The position numbers and the translations under genes are program-made. Shown here one piece after another: positions 35,511 through 44,081 of a DNA stretch of 64,000 nt. Origin of the DNA: Methylobacterium platani. Its GTDB lineage: Bacteria; Pseudomonadota; Alphaproteobacteria; Rhizobiales; Beijerinckiaceae. The DNA lies in the NCBI RefSeq assembly GCF_001653715.1, contig NZ_LWHQ01000038.1, positions 1 through 64,000 of the forward strand, read 5' to 3'. The notes under the pieces are model-generated. The model searched no databases, was not told the DNA's origin, and worked only from the letters and a program-made list of their open reading frames with translations. Each line of letters opens with the position of its first letter. Within the stretch, counting starts at the first letter, position 1.

Positions 35511-36625
35511 TCCGGCGCCTCGGCCGGCTCGCCGCCCCGCTCCTCTTCGCCCTCGCCGGTGCCCTCCCGGGCCCGGCCGCCGCCGAGACCGAGACCCGCT
35601 TCCCCGCGAGCGAGCACGAGCGGACCACCCTGACGATCCGGGCCGCCGCCGACCTCGACGCGATGGCGCCGCTGATCCGCGACTACCAGCTCCTCTATCC
35701 CGACGTGACGGTCGTCTACCACGAATACGTCACCGCCGACCTGTTCGGCGAGGTGCAGCGGGCTTGCGCCGAGGGGCGCCGGAGCGGCGGCTACGCCGCC
35801 GACGTGGTGATCTCGTCCTCGGTCGACCACCTGATCAAGCTCGCCAATGACGGCTGCGCCCGCGCCCACCGCTCGATCGAGACCGGCCGCCAGCCCGACT
35901 GGGCTGCCTGGCGCGACGAGGTGTTCGGCTTCACCACCGAGCCGGCGGTGATCGCCTACCGGCCCGACCTCGTGCCGCGCGAGGACCTGCCGCGCAGCCG
36001 GGTCGAGCTCGTCGACCTGCTGCGGCGCAAGCCCGATGCCTATGCCGGGCGGATCGGCTCCTACGACATCACCCTGTCGGGCGTCGGCTACCTGTTCGCG
36101 GTCTACGACGCCCGCGCCGCGGCCACCTACGGCCGCCTCGTCGAGGCGTTCGGGCGGGCCAGCCTCCGGGTGCGCTGCTGCACCGCCGACGTGATCGCCG
36201 ATCTCGAGGCGGGCCGCATCGCGATCGGGTACAATCTCCTCGGCTCCTACGTCTACGGCGCGATGCGGCGCGGCGCCCGCCTCGGCATCGTGGTGCCGCG
36301 GGACTACACCCTGGTGCTCAGCCGCGCCGCCATGGTGCCGGTCACCGCCCGGGCGGTTGGGGACGCCTTCGCGTTCCTCGACTACCTGCTGTCGGCGCGC
36401 GGCCAGCGGGTGTCGCGCGAGGAGGCCTTCTTCTTCGACCGCACCGGCCCGCTGCCGCCCGGCGTCGACGGCCCGCCGAGCCTGGCGGCGGCCGGCCTCT
36501 TTCGGCCGATCACCGTCGGGCCGGTGCTGCTCGCCGTGCAGGACCGCGCCAAGCGCGCCCGCTTCCTCGCCGAGTGGCGCCAGTCGATCGGCCCCCAGGG
36601 GCAGACGGGCGGGCCGGCGCCGTGA
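35507..36625 (+). CDS. Periplasmic solute-binding protein of ABC type, sensor-associated
   Basis: This 372-residue protein has a signal peptide ending near AAAE (residues 1-26), followed by LTIRAAADLDAMAPLIRDYQ, YPDVTVVYHEYVTADLF and later VISSSVDHLIKLAND. These are features of family-1 solute-binding proteins (Fe/phosphonate/thiamine class). It has no transporter genes beside it. Instead its start overlaps the stop of a TctE-like kinase gene. I infer that it binds a ligand and presents it to the kinase, as extracytoplasmic binding proteins do in three-component systems. Confidence 0.88.
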   Translation: MIRRLGRLAAPLLFALAGALPGPAAAETETRFPASEHERTTLTIRAAADLDAMAPLIRDYQLLYPDVTVVYHEYVTADLFGEVQRACAEGRRSGGYAADVVISSSVDHLIKLANDGCARAHRSIETGRQPDWAAWRDEVFGFTTEPAVIAYRPDLVPREDLPRSRVELVDLLRRKPDAYAGRIGSYDITLSGVGYLFAVYDARAAATYGRLVEAFGRASLRVRCCTADVIADLEAGRIAIGYNLLGSYVYGAMRRGARLGIVVPRDYTLVLSRAAMVPVTARAVGDAFAFLDYLLSARGQRVSREEAFFFDRTGPLPPGVDGPPSLAAAGLFRPITVGPVLLAVQDRAKRARFLAEWRQSIGPQGQTGGPAP

Positions 36626-36696
36626 GCGGGCCTCCTCCGGCAACCGGTTCCGGCCTCGCGCGGTTGACCGTCGGGTGACGCCGTGGAGCGATCGTC

Positions 36697-36879
36697 ATGA
36701 AGGGAACCCCGACCAGCCTCTGGCTCTCCGCCGCCAACCGGGCCGCCGGCTTCTGGATGGGCCATGCCGCGAACGCGGTACGGCGCCAGCAGCGCGCGGC
36801 GCTGACCGCGATGAGCCGGACCGGGACCGCCAAGCCGAGGACGAAGCGGCGACGCCCGGCCAAGCGGGGCTCCGCCTGA
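36697..36879 (+). CDS. Small basic hypothetical protein (60 aa)
   Basis: I do not recognise its function. The 60-residue protein begins MKGTPTSLWLSAANRAAGFW, has a hydrophobic-amphipathic helix and ends in a strongly basic tail (KPRTKRRRPAKRGSA). The basic tail and the Trp/Ala-rich helix are sensible for a nucleic-acid- or granule-associated small protein. Its composition differs from neighbouring shadow frames. It is 71 bases after the binding-protein stop. Confidence 0.6.
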   Translation: MKGTPTSLWLSAANRAAGFWMGHAANAVRRQQRAALTAMSRTGTAKPRTKRRRPAKRGSA

Positions 36880-36971
36880 GCCGGCCCCTTCGCGCGGGTC
36901 GCGAATCGCCCTAAGCTCCCCGGCCGTGAGCCGTCCCGCACGATAACGGGGCGACCACCGGAGGAAGCATC

Positions 36972-37127
36972 ATGCACGACGTGGTTCGCATCACGGTGCG
37001 GCCCGACGGCCGCTACACGCTCTATCGCGGCGAGACGCCGCTGATCTTCGGCCTGACCCGCGAGATGGCCTTCAGCCTCGCCGAGAGCTGCGGCGTCGTC
37101 ATCGAGCGGGCCTACAGCATCAACTGA
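36972..37127 (+). CDS. Small hypothetical protein (51 aa)
   Basis: I do not recognise it. The 51-residue frame begins MHDVVRITVRPDGRYTLYRG and has a good ribosome-binding site (ccggaggaagc) seven bases before the ATG. It predicts two or three strands followed by a helix (TREMAFSLAESC). The sequence is protein-like, with balanced composition. It ends 10 bases before the convergent VanZ-like gene. Confidence 0.6.
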   Translation: MHDVVRITVRPDGRYTLYRGETPLIFGLTREMAFSLAESCGVVIERAYSIN

Positions 37128-37136
37128 GACGCGCGC

Positions 37137-37493
37137 TCACGCCTCGCCGCGGGTGGCGAGGCGGGGCCAGACCAGGCCGGCGGCGAGCGACGCCGCCGCG
37201 CCGAAGCCGCACCCGACCACCTTCACCAGGAAGTCGGCGACGCGGCCGTGCCGGGTCGGCTCGAGCAGCTGCATCGCCTCGAGCAGGCCGGCCGCCCCGA
37301 TCGTGAGCGCCAGGATCTGCCAGCGATGGCGCGGGTAGCCGACCGACAGCAGGAAGGCGAGCGCCGCGAAGGCGGAGAACCGCTCGACCGAGACCGGCAT
37401 GGTGCTGACCGGCCGGTAGCCGATCGGCGCGACGGTCGCCACCGTGATGGCGGCCAGGATCAGCCAGCCGAGAAGGCGTGACGCTCTGGACAT
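37137..37493 (-). CDS. VanZ-like small membrane protein
   Basis: The 118-residue protein predicts three to four membrane spans and contains KVVGCGFGAAASLAAGLVWP and RVADFLVK, with the VanZ-type segment ALTIGAAGLLEAMQLLEPTR. VanZ relatives are membrane proteins of unclear role, some linked to teicoplanin resistance. It is a single gene here, with a shared short gap to the next minus-strand gene. I am fairly sure of the family and unsure of the role. Confidence 0.75.
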   Translation of the reverse strand: MSRASRLLGWLILAAITVATVAPIGYRPVSTMPVSVERFSAFAALAFLLSVGYPRHRWQILALTIGAAGLLEAMQLLEPTRHGRVADFLVKVVGCGFGAAASLAAGLVWPRLATRGEA

Positions 37494-37658
37494 GCTGGGG
37501 AAGACCCGCGAGGCAGGACCCGTGAGGACCGGACGGTCCGGGCTGTCGGAATGACGCGGTACGCGGTGCCAGATCGCAGAGGACGGCGCAATCCCGTCGC
37601 CGGGTTTCGGGGCGCCGCCCGAAGGGGCTGCGGCACCATGACGTGGGAGGCGGCGACT

Positions 37659-37895
37659 TCAGGCGGGATCGCGCGGGAGCCGGGACGGCGTCGCCGGAAG
37701 GCCGCTCTCGCGGGCGGTCGCGACGCGCTCCCGCTCCTCGCGCCGCTCGATCGCTCCCAGAACCAGCATCGCCTGCGCGCCGCTCGCCGTCGCCGCCAGG
37801 ATCCCGAACACGCAAGCCCAGCCGAGCCCGTATTGCAGCGTCCAGGCCCCGGCGGTCATGCCGCCGCTGATCGTGGCCGCGACGACGAAGAACAC
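37659..37895 (-). CDS. Small two-span membrane protein (78 aa)
   Basis: I do not recognise a function. The 78-residue protein has two membrane helices (MFFVVAATISGGMTAGAWTL and LGWACVFGILAATASGAQAM) followed by a charged cytoplasmic tail (IERREERERV). The pattern of hydrophobic and charged segments is not typical of a shadow frame. It lies 166 bases from the VanZ-like gene on the same strand. Confidence 0.6.
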   Translation of the reverse strand: MFFVVAATISGGMTAGAWTLQYGLGWACVFGILAATASGAQAMLVLGAIERREERERVATARESGLPATPSRLPRDPA

Positions 37896-38418
37896 CCGGC
37901 ACCTCCCATCCCGCTGCGTTCGATCCGGGCGGTATTTCTATTTCAAGTTGTATTTTCTGTGAAGCGCAATTTACGAGCGGGGTTACGGGCTGGTGGACGG
38001 AATGCGGGTACGACCACCGACAGGGTGTCGTGGCGCAGGAGGGATGGTTCGGCGTGATATCCGGGATACGCGGATTGATCAGCGACTCGATCATGGAAGC
38101 AGAGCGTGCGCCAAAATCTGCGTCGGGGCGGGTCTGCATCAGGCCGGTCTGACGGACATGGACGGCGTCGGCATCCGGACAGGGTGACAAAAGATAAAAA
38201 CGGCGCGGATTTCCATTCCGCGGGTGGCAGGGCCGTCCGGGGAAAGGAACGGCGCGGGATCCCCGCTCCCGAGTGGGAGAGGGGAGACGCGCTTGATCCT
38301 GAAAGGAGTTCTCCCTCGGACAGCCCTGCCGCCCGCTCGGAGAGGAGGGTACCCCCCGCCGCCCTCGTCCCCGTAAGCGCCCGGACGTGGCGCCGTGCCG
38401 GCCGAAACGCTCCGTCCG
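37896..38418. other. Non-coding region with AT-rich patch and repeat copy B
   Basis: About 523 bases without a supported gene. The stretch around 37930-37980 is clearly more AT-rich than its surroundings (tatttctatttcaagttgta). The repeat copy at 38275-38335 matches 1-55. The rest is GC-rich and shows no motif that I can name. Confidence 0.6.
38275..38335. repeat. Copy B of a two-copy non-coding repeat
   Basis: It reads gggagagggga, then gcgcttg, a variable G-rich part and ggacagccctgcc, paralleling 1-55. A cgcgggatcccc motif lies just upstream, the inverse of the ggggatcccgcg seen at the left window edge. This suggests a dispersed intergenic element, but I cannot define its ends. Confidence 0.4.
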
Positions 38419-39078
38419 TCAGCCCAGGGCCGGCGCCACCAGCGCGCCCTCGGCGGCCCCGCTGCCCGCCGCGAACACCACCCGGCCGCCGTCGAGGCGG
38501 GCCCGGCCGCTCGCCACCAGGGCGAGCGCCGCCGGGTAGAGCCGGTGCTCCTGCACCAGCACCCGGGCGCCCAAGCGCTCCTCGTCGTCCTCCGGCAGGA
38601 CCGGCACCGCCGCCTGGGCGACGATCGGGCCGGCATCGAGCTCCGGCACCACGAAATGCACCGTGCAGCCATGCACGCGCACGCCCGCGGCCAGCGCCTG
38701 GGCGTGGGTGTGGGTGCCGCGGAACAGCGGCAGCAGGGAGGGATGGATGTTGAGCATCCGCCCGGCCCAGGCCTCGACGAACCAGGGCGTCAGCACCCGC
38801 ATGAAGCCGGCGAGAACCAGGAACTCGACGCCGTGGCGGCGCAAGCCTTCGTCGAGCGCCCGCTCGAAGGCGGCCCGGTCGGAGAAGGCGCGGTGGTCGA
38901 CCGCCTCGGTGGCGAGCCCGGCCTGCGCGGCGCGGACGAGCCCGGGCGCGTCCGGCCGGTTCGAGGCGACGAGCACGATCTCGGCCGGGTAGTCCGGCGC
39001 CTGCGCGGCCTCCAGCAGCGACACCATGTTGGAGCCGCGGCCGGAGATCAGGATCGCGACCCTGGCGCGGCCGCTCAT
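38419..39078 (-). CDS. purN: Phosphoribosylglycinamide formyltransferase
   Basis: The 219-residue enzyme transfers a formyl group from 10-formyl-THF to GAR in purine synthesis. It shows the phosphate loop SGRGSNMVSL, the segment LAGFMRVLTPWFVEAW, the catalytic Asn-His in MLNIHPSLLP and Asp in VPELDAGPIVAQA. Start at the ATG ending 39078, overlapping the purM stop by four bases. The pair is translationally coupled. Confidence 0.96.
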   Translation of the reverse strand: MSGRARVAILISGRGSNMVSLLEAAQAPDYPAEIVLVASNRPDAPGLVRAAQAGLATEAVDHRAFSDRAAFERALDEGLRRHGVEFLVLAGFMRVLTPWFVEAWAGRMLNIHPSLLPLFRGTHTHAQALAAGVRVHGCTVHFVVPELDAGPIVAQAAVPVLPEDDEERLGARVLVQEHRLYPAALALVASGRARLDGGRVVFAAGSGAAEGALVAPALG

Positions 39079-40151
39079 AGGGCGAGGCGTCCGGAATAGG
39101 TGACCGGGCTCTCGCCCCGCTCGGTGATCCGCCCGAGGCGGACCGGCGCCTCGCCGGCGGCGGAGAGCGCCGCGCTCACCGCCTCGGACCGGGCCGGATC
39201 GACCACCGCCACCATGCCGATGCCGCAATTGAAGGTGCGCAGCATCTCGGCCTCGGCGACGTTGCCCTGGCGGGCGAGCCAGCCGAAGACCGGCGGCACG
39301 GCGATCGCGTCGAGGTCGAGGGCGATGCCGACCCCGTCGGGGAGCACCCGGGGCAGGTTGTCGGGGAAGCCGCCGCCGGTGATGTGGGCGAGCGCCTTGA
39401 TCGCGCCGTGGCCGGTCTCCTTCAGCGCGGCGAGCAGCGGCTTGACGTAGATCCGGGTCGGCTCGAGCAGCGCCTCGCCCAGGCTCTTGGCCGGCGCGAA
39501 CGGCGCCGGTGCGTCGTAGCCGAGACCCGACGCCGCCACGATCCGGCGCACCAGCGAGAACCCGTTCGAGTGCACGCCCGACGAGGGCAGGCCCAGCACC
39601 ACGTCGCCCGGCGCGATGCCGGCCACCGGCAGCAGCGCGCCGCGCTCGGCGGCGCCGACCGAGAACCCCGCGAGGTCGTAGTCGGACCCGTCGTAGAGGC
39701 CCGGCATCTCGGCGGTCTCGCCGCCGATCAGCGCGCAGCCGGCCTGGCGGCAGCCCTCGGCGATGCCCCTGACGATGTCGGCGCCGACCCCCGGCACCAA
39801 TTTGCCGGTGGCGTAGTAGTCGAGGAAGAACAGCGGCTCGGCGCCCTGCACGATGATGTCGTTGACGCACATCGCCACGAGGTCGATGCCGATCGTGGCG
39901 TGGCGCCCGGTCTCGATCGCGATCTTCACCTTGGTGCCGACGCCGTCGTTGGCCGCCACCAGGATCGGATCCTTGAAGCCCGCCGCCTTGAGGTCGAACA
40001 GGCCGCCGAAGCCGCCGATCTCCGCATCGGCCCCCGGCCGGCGGGTCGCCCGCACCAGGGGCTTGATCGCCTCGACCATGGCGTTGCCGGCATCGATGTC
40101 GACGCCCGCCTCCGCGTAGGTCATTCCGTTCTGGCGCTCGCCCGTCGTCAT
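39075..40151 (-). CDS. purM: Phosphoribosylformylglycinamidine cyclo-ligase
   Basis: The 358-residue enzyme converts FGAM to AIR using ATP. Features are VAANDGVGTKVKIAIETGRH, MCVNDIIVQGAEPLFFLDYY and IGGETAEMPGLY, which are typical AIR-synthetase segments. Length is usual. It precedes purN with an ATGA overlap and is divergent from the CDP-alcohol phosphatidyltransferase gene at 40242. Confidence 0.96.
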   Translation of the reverse strand: MTTGERQNGMTYAEAGVDIDAGNAMVEAIKPLVRATRRPGADAEIGGFGGLFDLKAAGFKDPILVAANDGVGTKVKIAIETGRHATIGIDLVAMCVNDIIVQGAEPLFFLDYYATGKLVPGVGADIVRGIAEGCRQAGCALIGGETAEMPGLYDGSDYDLAGFSVGAAERGALLPVAGIAPGDVVLGLPSSGVHSNGFSLVRRIVAASGLGYDAPAPFAPAKSLGEALLEPTRIYVKPLLAALKETGHGAIKALAHITGGGFPDNLPRVLPDGVGIALDLDAIAVPPVFGWLARQGNVAEAEMLRTFNCGIGMVAVVDPARSEAVSAALSAAGEAPVRLGRITERGESPVTYSGRLAL

Positions 40152-40241
40152 CCCTCGACCCTTCGCCTCGATCCGTCACATGCTGCGACCGCTCTTAGCC
40201 GCTCTTGCCGAAGACCGCGAGTCGGGGCAGCCGGAGGAGTC

Positions 40242-40805
40242 ATGCCATTGCCGAAGATGCCGTTCCGGTCGCTGCCGAACCTGATCACCGCCGCGCGCCT
40301 CGCCCTGGTGCCGTTCGTCGTCGGGGCGATCCTCCGCGAGGCCTGGGGGCTTGCCTTCCTGCTCTTTGCCCTCGCGGGGCTCTCCGACGGGATCGACGGA
40401 TTCCTCGCCCGCCGCTACGGCCTGACGAGCCGCCTCGGCGCGATCCTCGACCCGCTCGCCGACAAGGCGCTGATGCTCGCCGTGCTGGTGAGCCTGACGC
40501 TCGCCGGACTCGTGCCGGCCTGGTTCCCGGCCGTGTTGATCGCCCGCGACGCCCTGATGGTGGTGGGCGCCGGCCTCGCCCGCCTCGCCGGCCGCCCGCT
40601 GGAGACCCCGCCGCTCGCGATCGGCAAGCTCAACACCGCCGGCCAGATCGCCTTCCTGGCCTGGCTCCTCGGGAGCCGGGCGCTCCGGATCGCGGCGGTG
40701 GAGGCGGAGGCGGTCGCGATGCCGGCGCTCGCCGGGCTGTCGGTCGCGTCGGCGCTGGCGCAGGGGCTTGCGGGATGGCGACGGGGAGGGGCGACAGGCG
40801 GGTGA
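40242..40805 (+). CDS. CDP-alcohol phosphatidyltransferase (eukaryotic cardiolipin synthase-like)
   Basis: The 187-residue membrane protein carries the CDP-alcohol signature D-x2-D-G-x2-A-R in DGIDGFLARRYGLTSRLGAI and LDPLADK, with several hydrophobic spans. It is a second such enzyme besides PgsA at 18705. Homologues next to purM in Hyphomicrobiales resemble the mitochondrial-type cardiolipin synthase that uses CDP-diacylglycerol; that role is inferred. A strong ribosome-binding site (ccggaggag) precedes the ATG at 40242. In related genomes PerM follows directly; here an AT-rich insert intervenes. Confidence 0.9.
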   Translation: MPLPKMPFRSLPNLITAARLALVPFVVGAILREAWGLAFLLFALAGLSDGIDGFLARRYGLTSRLGAILDPLADKALMLAVLVSLTLAGLVPAWFPAVLIARDALMVVGAGLARLAGRPLETPPLAIGKLNTAGQIAFLAWLLGSRALRIAAVEAEAVAMPALAGLSVASALAQGLAGWRRGGATGG

Positions 40806-40956
40806 GGCGGGTGCCGTTGTGCCGATTCGTTTCTGGGTTGTTTTGGAAAGCTGTTTTCCGACATGTCAAGAAAATTTCTATTTACGTATAGTAAAATTGT
40901 AGAAACGTCGTAGAATGGGCTGCGCGTGATTCGCGGCGAGGCGAAGGAATAACACG

Positions 40957-41700
40957 ATGAATATCACCGGAGATTATGACAACAATGTTCTTTATGGGAC
41001 AGAATATGACGATGTGATCGATGGAGCGTTAGGGAATGATGTTCTTATTGGCAGAAGTGGAAATGATACGTTTCTGGTGAAAGGTGGTCAAGGACCGGAC
41101 CACTACGATGGCGGCTCTGGGTATGACAAAATCTCGATCGAGCAAGTTCCGTTGTATTATAATTACATTTGGCTTGAGATAGCCTCCATGGAAGGCGTCG
41201 AGCTGATCGATAATAAAAGCCAGCTTGCAGCTTATATTGTGACTGACAATAATTTAAATTTAAATGGAACTGAGCTGAGAGGTATAAACGACATAAGGGG
41301 CATGGCCGGAACGCAATATATAAAAGGAAGTCGAAAAAACGATATTATTAAAGGACTGGATGGAGATGATTTTCTGGAAGGATATATCGGTAATGACACG
41401 CTCTATGGTGACAATGGAGCGGATGAGATAGTCGGTGGGCGCGGCAACGACGCACTTTATGGTGGGGCTGGTGCTGACAAATTTGTGTTCGATACCGGCC
41501 ATGGCTCTGACATCATCTACGATTTTGAGGACGGCGTGGACAAAATTCTGTTTCCCGCTGAACTTAGTTACAGCTTCGCCGCCTCTGGCAATGGCACTCT
41601 CGTGACCGCTGGAGCGACCAGTATACTTCTGTCTGGAGTTTTTTCAGCGTTGATCAGCGCCGACGATTTCGGCACAACTCCTTACAATATATACGGGTAG
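40957..41700 (+). CDS. RTX (hemolysin-type) calcium-binding repeat protein
   Basis: The 247-residue protein has nonapeptide-type repeats such as GNDVLIGRSGNDTFLV (residues about 29-44), GLDGDDFLEGYIGNDTLYGD and GGRGNDALYGGAGADKFVFD, and ends with a segment typical of RTX C-terminal regions. Such repeats bind calcium after type I secretion; no secretion genes are in the window. The central 60 residues hold no repeats and could be a divergent beta-strand region. The DNA is much more AT-rich than all neighbours, which suggests recent horizontal acquisition. No catalytic domain is seen. Confidence 0.88.
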   Translation: MNITGDYDNNVLYGTEYDDVIDGALGNDVLIGRSGNDTFLVKGGQGPDHYDGGSGYDKISIEQVPLYYNYIWLEIASMEGVELIDNKSQLAAYIVTDNNLNLNGTELRGINDIRGMAGTQYIKGSRKNDIIKGLDGDDFLEGYIGNDTLYGDNGADEIVGGRGNDALYGGAGADKFVFDTGHGSDIIYDFEDGVDKILFPAELSYSFAASGNGTLVTAGATSILLSGVFSALISADDFGTTPYNIYG

Positions 41701-41707
41701 CATAGAT

Positions 41708-41741
41708 GGCGGCTGTCACGCTATCTGACGTGACAGCCGCC
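41708..41741. terminator. Strong hairpin between convergent genes
   Basis: A perfect 13-bp stem (ggcggctgtcacg / cgtgacagccgcc) with an 8-base loop starts 8 bases after the RTX stop. It can terminate the RTX gene and the convergent gene at 41859. Confidence 0.75.
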
Positions 41742-41858
41742 TTGAGATATGCTGCTTGAACTGCCGCTCCCCGTGAACGGATCGCACGGAAGAGCCATTC
41801 TATTTTGTTTCAGCCAGGCGATGCAAATTCGGGTGTGTGATATTTAATCGGGGCAAAT

Positions 41859-42617
41859 TTATTGTTCGACATCCGTTGCCCCGTAGTCGACTTCGAGAAG
41901 CACTGTGCCCTGATCGTAAAATCTGAGAATGTTATTGTCGTCCATCTTCATGAACAACTGTCCTGTTGTCTTATCCCGTGCTTCGAATTTGCCAATGCGG
42001 AGTTGGCCGTCAACCCCCTGCGAGACGATCTTGCCGGAAATGTCCGCAACTTCAGCGACACCCGCCGTCAACGTCGAGATTTTATCCCGAAGCGCTCCAA
42101 GGAAATGTAGATACGACATATTTTTCTGTTCAATCACGTCACCGCCGCTGGTTCTGCCAGTCGTGTATGAAAAATCTGATTTAAAATAATCTTCCATGAT
42201 GGAGAATATTTTTTCTCCTTCTCGCATTTGTTCCGGCCAACGATGATACCCTGGCGTCACGGCATCGATGACTTTCCGCGCAGCCTCCTTTCTCGCGAAA
42301 TCCACCATGATGGCGCGATACTCCGGATCTTCGATGTCCTCCGGGCGCTCGTAGTACCGCACCCCCGGGCTGCTGCCGTGGTTCGGGCTCGCCCAGATCT
42401 CAGCCGCCCGCAAGGCTGCATCGCCGATCTTGGCCGCTGCTGCCTTGTTCGCGGCGCTGGTCTCGACGGAGATCGTATTGACGATCTTGAGGATCGCGGC
42501 GGCGGCTTCGTCCGTGTCCTCAGGTCCGATGCCGCCCACGCGGCCGTGAAAGACCGGCCCCGTCGTTTGCAGGAGCGTGGTGATATACGATGCTGGTGTA
42601 TTGCCGATGCTGGTCAT
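41859..42617 (-). CDS. Hypothetical protein (252 aa), islet partner of the RTX gene
   Basis: I do not recognise this protein. The 252-residue sequence starts MTSIGNTPASYITTLLQTTG, without signal peptide. It has an Ala-rich helical part near residues 40-70, a Trp/Tyr/Arg-containing middle (WASPNHGSSPGVRYYERPED) and a C-terminus with GQLFMKMDDNNILRFYDQGT, which looks like a small beta fold. The 3' two-fifths is AT-rich like the RTX gene and the 5' part GC-rich like the chromosome. No paralogue or domain could be assigned. It is convergent with the RTX gene and probably arrived with it. Confidence 0.75.
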   Translation of the reverse strand: MTSIGNTPASYITTLLQTTGPVFHGRVGGIGPEDTDEAAAAILKIVNTISVETSAANKAAAAKIGDAALRAAEIWASPNHGSSPGVRYYERPEDIEDPEYRAIMVDFARKEAARKVIDAVTPGYHRWPEQMREGEKIFSIMEDYFKSDFSYTTGRTSGGDVIEQKNMSYLHFLGALRDKISTLTAGVAEVADISGKIVSQGVDGQLRIGKFEARDKTTGQLFMKMDDNNILRFYDQGTVLLEVDYGATDVEQ

Positions 42618-42922
42618 GGCACATCCTGAACACGGCGCGGGCGGTGGAGACGAGGCAGGCCGCCATCGATTTTTGATGTAACCCTATTTATCGGATTCGT
42701 TTCTCAGCGGCAATGGCAAGAAAACCCAAAGCATTGAATTTCTTGCCGAGCCGATGTTTTATTTTTGATGGCCGGGATATTTTTTATTAACCTATTACCG
42801 CAGGGCGCCCGGCGCCGAACTCCCGGAGCGCCCGCAGACCGGGCTTGACCCTGCGGCGGCGCCCTTCCATCTCGGTCCGGCCGGGGCGCGACGGATTCGC
42901 GTGGGTGACGGGGCCAGCGCGC
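42618..42922. other. AT-rich right flank of the islet
   Basis: About 305 bases with no supported gene, AT-rich between about 42670 and 42800. A perfect 9-bp inverted repeat (ggcaagaaa / tttcttgcc, 15-base loop) lies at 42716-42748. The promoter of the PerM gene should be in the right part, which is GC-rich again. Confidence 0.6.
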
Positions 42923-44053
42923 ATGCCGATCCAACGCCGGGCCGCGATCATCCTGGCCATCCTCACCGTGCTGGTCGTCCTGCTCTACCAGCTGCGCGAC
43001 GTGCTCCTGCCCTTCGTGGCCGGCGCCGCGCTCGCCTATGCCCTCGATCCGGTCGCCGACCGGCTGGAGCGGCTCGGGATCGGGCGGCTCACCGCGACGC
43101 TGATCATCCTGGCGGTGTTCCTGTTCGGGCTGATCCTCGCCCTGATCCTGGTTGTGCCGCTCGCGGCCAACCAGGTCGCGGCCCTCGTCGCCTCGCTGCC
43201 GGCGATGATCGCGAAGCTCCAGGCGATCATCGCCGAGCGGGCCGGCCCCCTGATCGAGCGCGCCGGGGGCCACGGCGCGCTCCAGGAGCTGCAATCCTCC
43301 GTCGGCAACCTGATGGGGCAGGCGGTGGCCTGGATCCTCGGCTTCCTGCGCTCGCTGTGGTCGGGCAGCCAGGCGGTCGTCGGCATCGTCTCGCTGCTCG
43401 TCGTGACGCCCGTGGTGGCGTTCTACCTGCTCGTCGACTGGGACCGGATGATCGCGACCCTCGACCGCTGGGTGCCGCCGCGCCACCGCGATACCGCCCG
43501 GATGCTCGCCCGCGACATCGACGGGGCGATCACCGCCTTCATCCGCGGCCAGAGCCTGGTCTGCCTGATCCTCGGCACGTTCTACGCGCTGGGCCTGTGG
43601 GCGGTCGGGCTGAATTTCGGCGTGCTGATCGGCCTGATGGCCGGGTTCCTCACCTTCATCCCGTATGTCGGTTCGCTCACCGGCTTCCTGCTCTCGACCG
43701 GCGTCGCGCTCGTGCAGTTCTGGCCCGACTGGGTCTCGGTGGTGCTGACGGTCGGGATCTTCCTGGTCGGCCAGTTCCTCGAGGGCAACGTGCTCCAGCC
43801 CAAGCTCGTCGGCGACGCGGTGCGGCTGCATCCGGTCTGGCTGATGTTCGCGCTCCTCGCCTTCGGCTCGCTGTTCGGCTTCCTCGGCCTGCTGCTGGCG
43901 GTGCCGGTGGCCGCCGCCCTCGGGGTCGTCGCCCGCTTCGGGGTGAAGCGTTATCTCGAGAGCCGGCTCTACCACGACGGCACCCCGATCCTGGCCGCCG
44001 ACGCGACCGTGGTGGTGGCCAAGCCGGTGCCGCCCGCCATATCGAAGCCCTGA
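42923..44053 (+). CDS. AI-2E (PerM) family transporter
   Basis: The 376-residue protein predicts seven to eight membrane spans and ends with the conserved segment NVLQPKLVGDAVRLHPVWLM before FALLAFGSLFGFLGLLLAVP. It belongs to the AI-2E exporter/PerM family, whose roles range from signal export to ion handling; the role here is unknown. Start at the ATG at 42923; the upstream in-frame part is Arg-rich. It begins the PerM-HdaA-ppk-ppx block. Confidence 0.9.
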   Translation: MPIQRRAAIILAILTVLVVLLYQLRDVLLPFVAGAALAYALDPVADRLERLGIGRLTATLIILAVFLFGLILALILVVPLAANQVAALVASLPAMIAKLQAIIAERAGPLIERAGGHGALQELQSSVGNLMGQAVAWILGFLRSLWSGSQAVVGIVSLLVVTPVVAFYLLVDWDRMIATLDRWVPPRHRDTARMLARDIDGAITAFIRGQSLVCLILGTFYALGLWAVGLNFGVLIGLMAGFLTFIPYVGSLTGFLLSTGVALVQFWPDWVSVVLTVGIFLVGQFLEGNVLQPKLVGDAVRLHPVWLMFALLAFGSLFGFLGLLLAVPVAAALGVVARFGVKRYLESRLYHDGTPILAADATVVVAKPVPPAISKP

Positions 44054-44081
44054 CCCGCACGAGAAGACCCCGCGCCCCGCA

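Noticed and set aside
40242..40805. Calling this gene pgsA
   Set aside because: pgsA is at 18705-19397 in the uvrC operon; this is a second CDP-alcohol enzyme with different context, so the more general name is safer.
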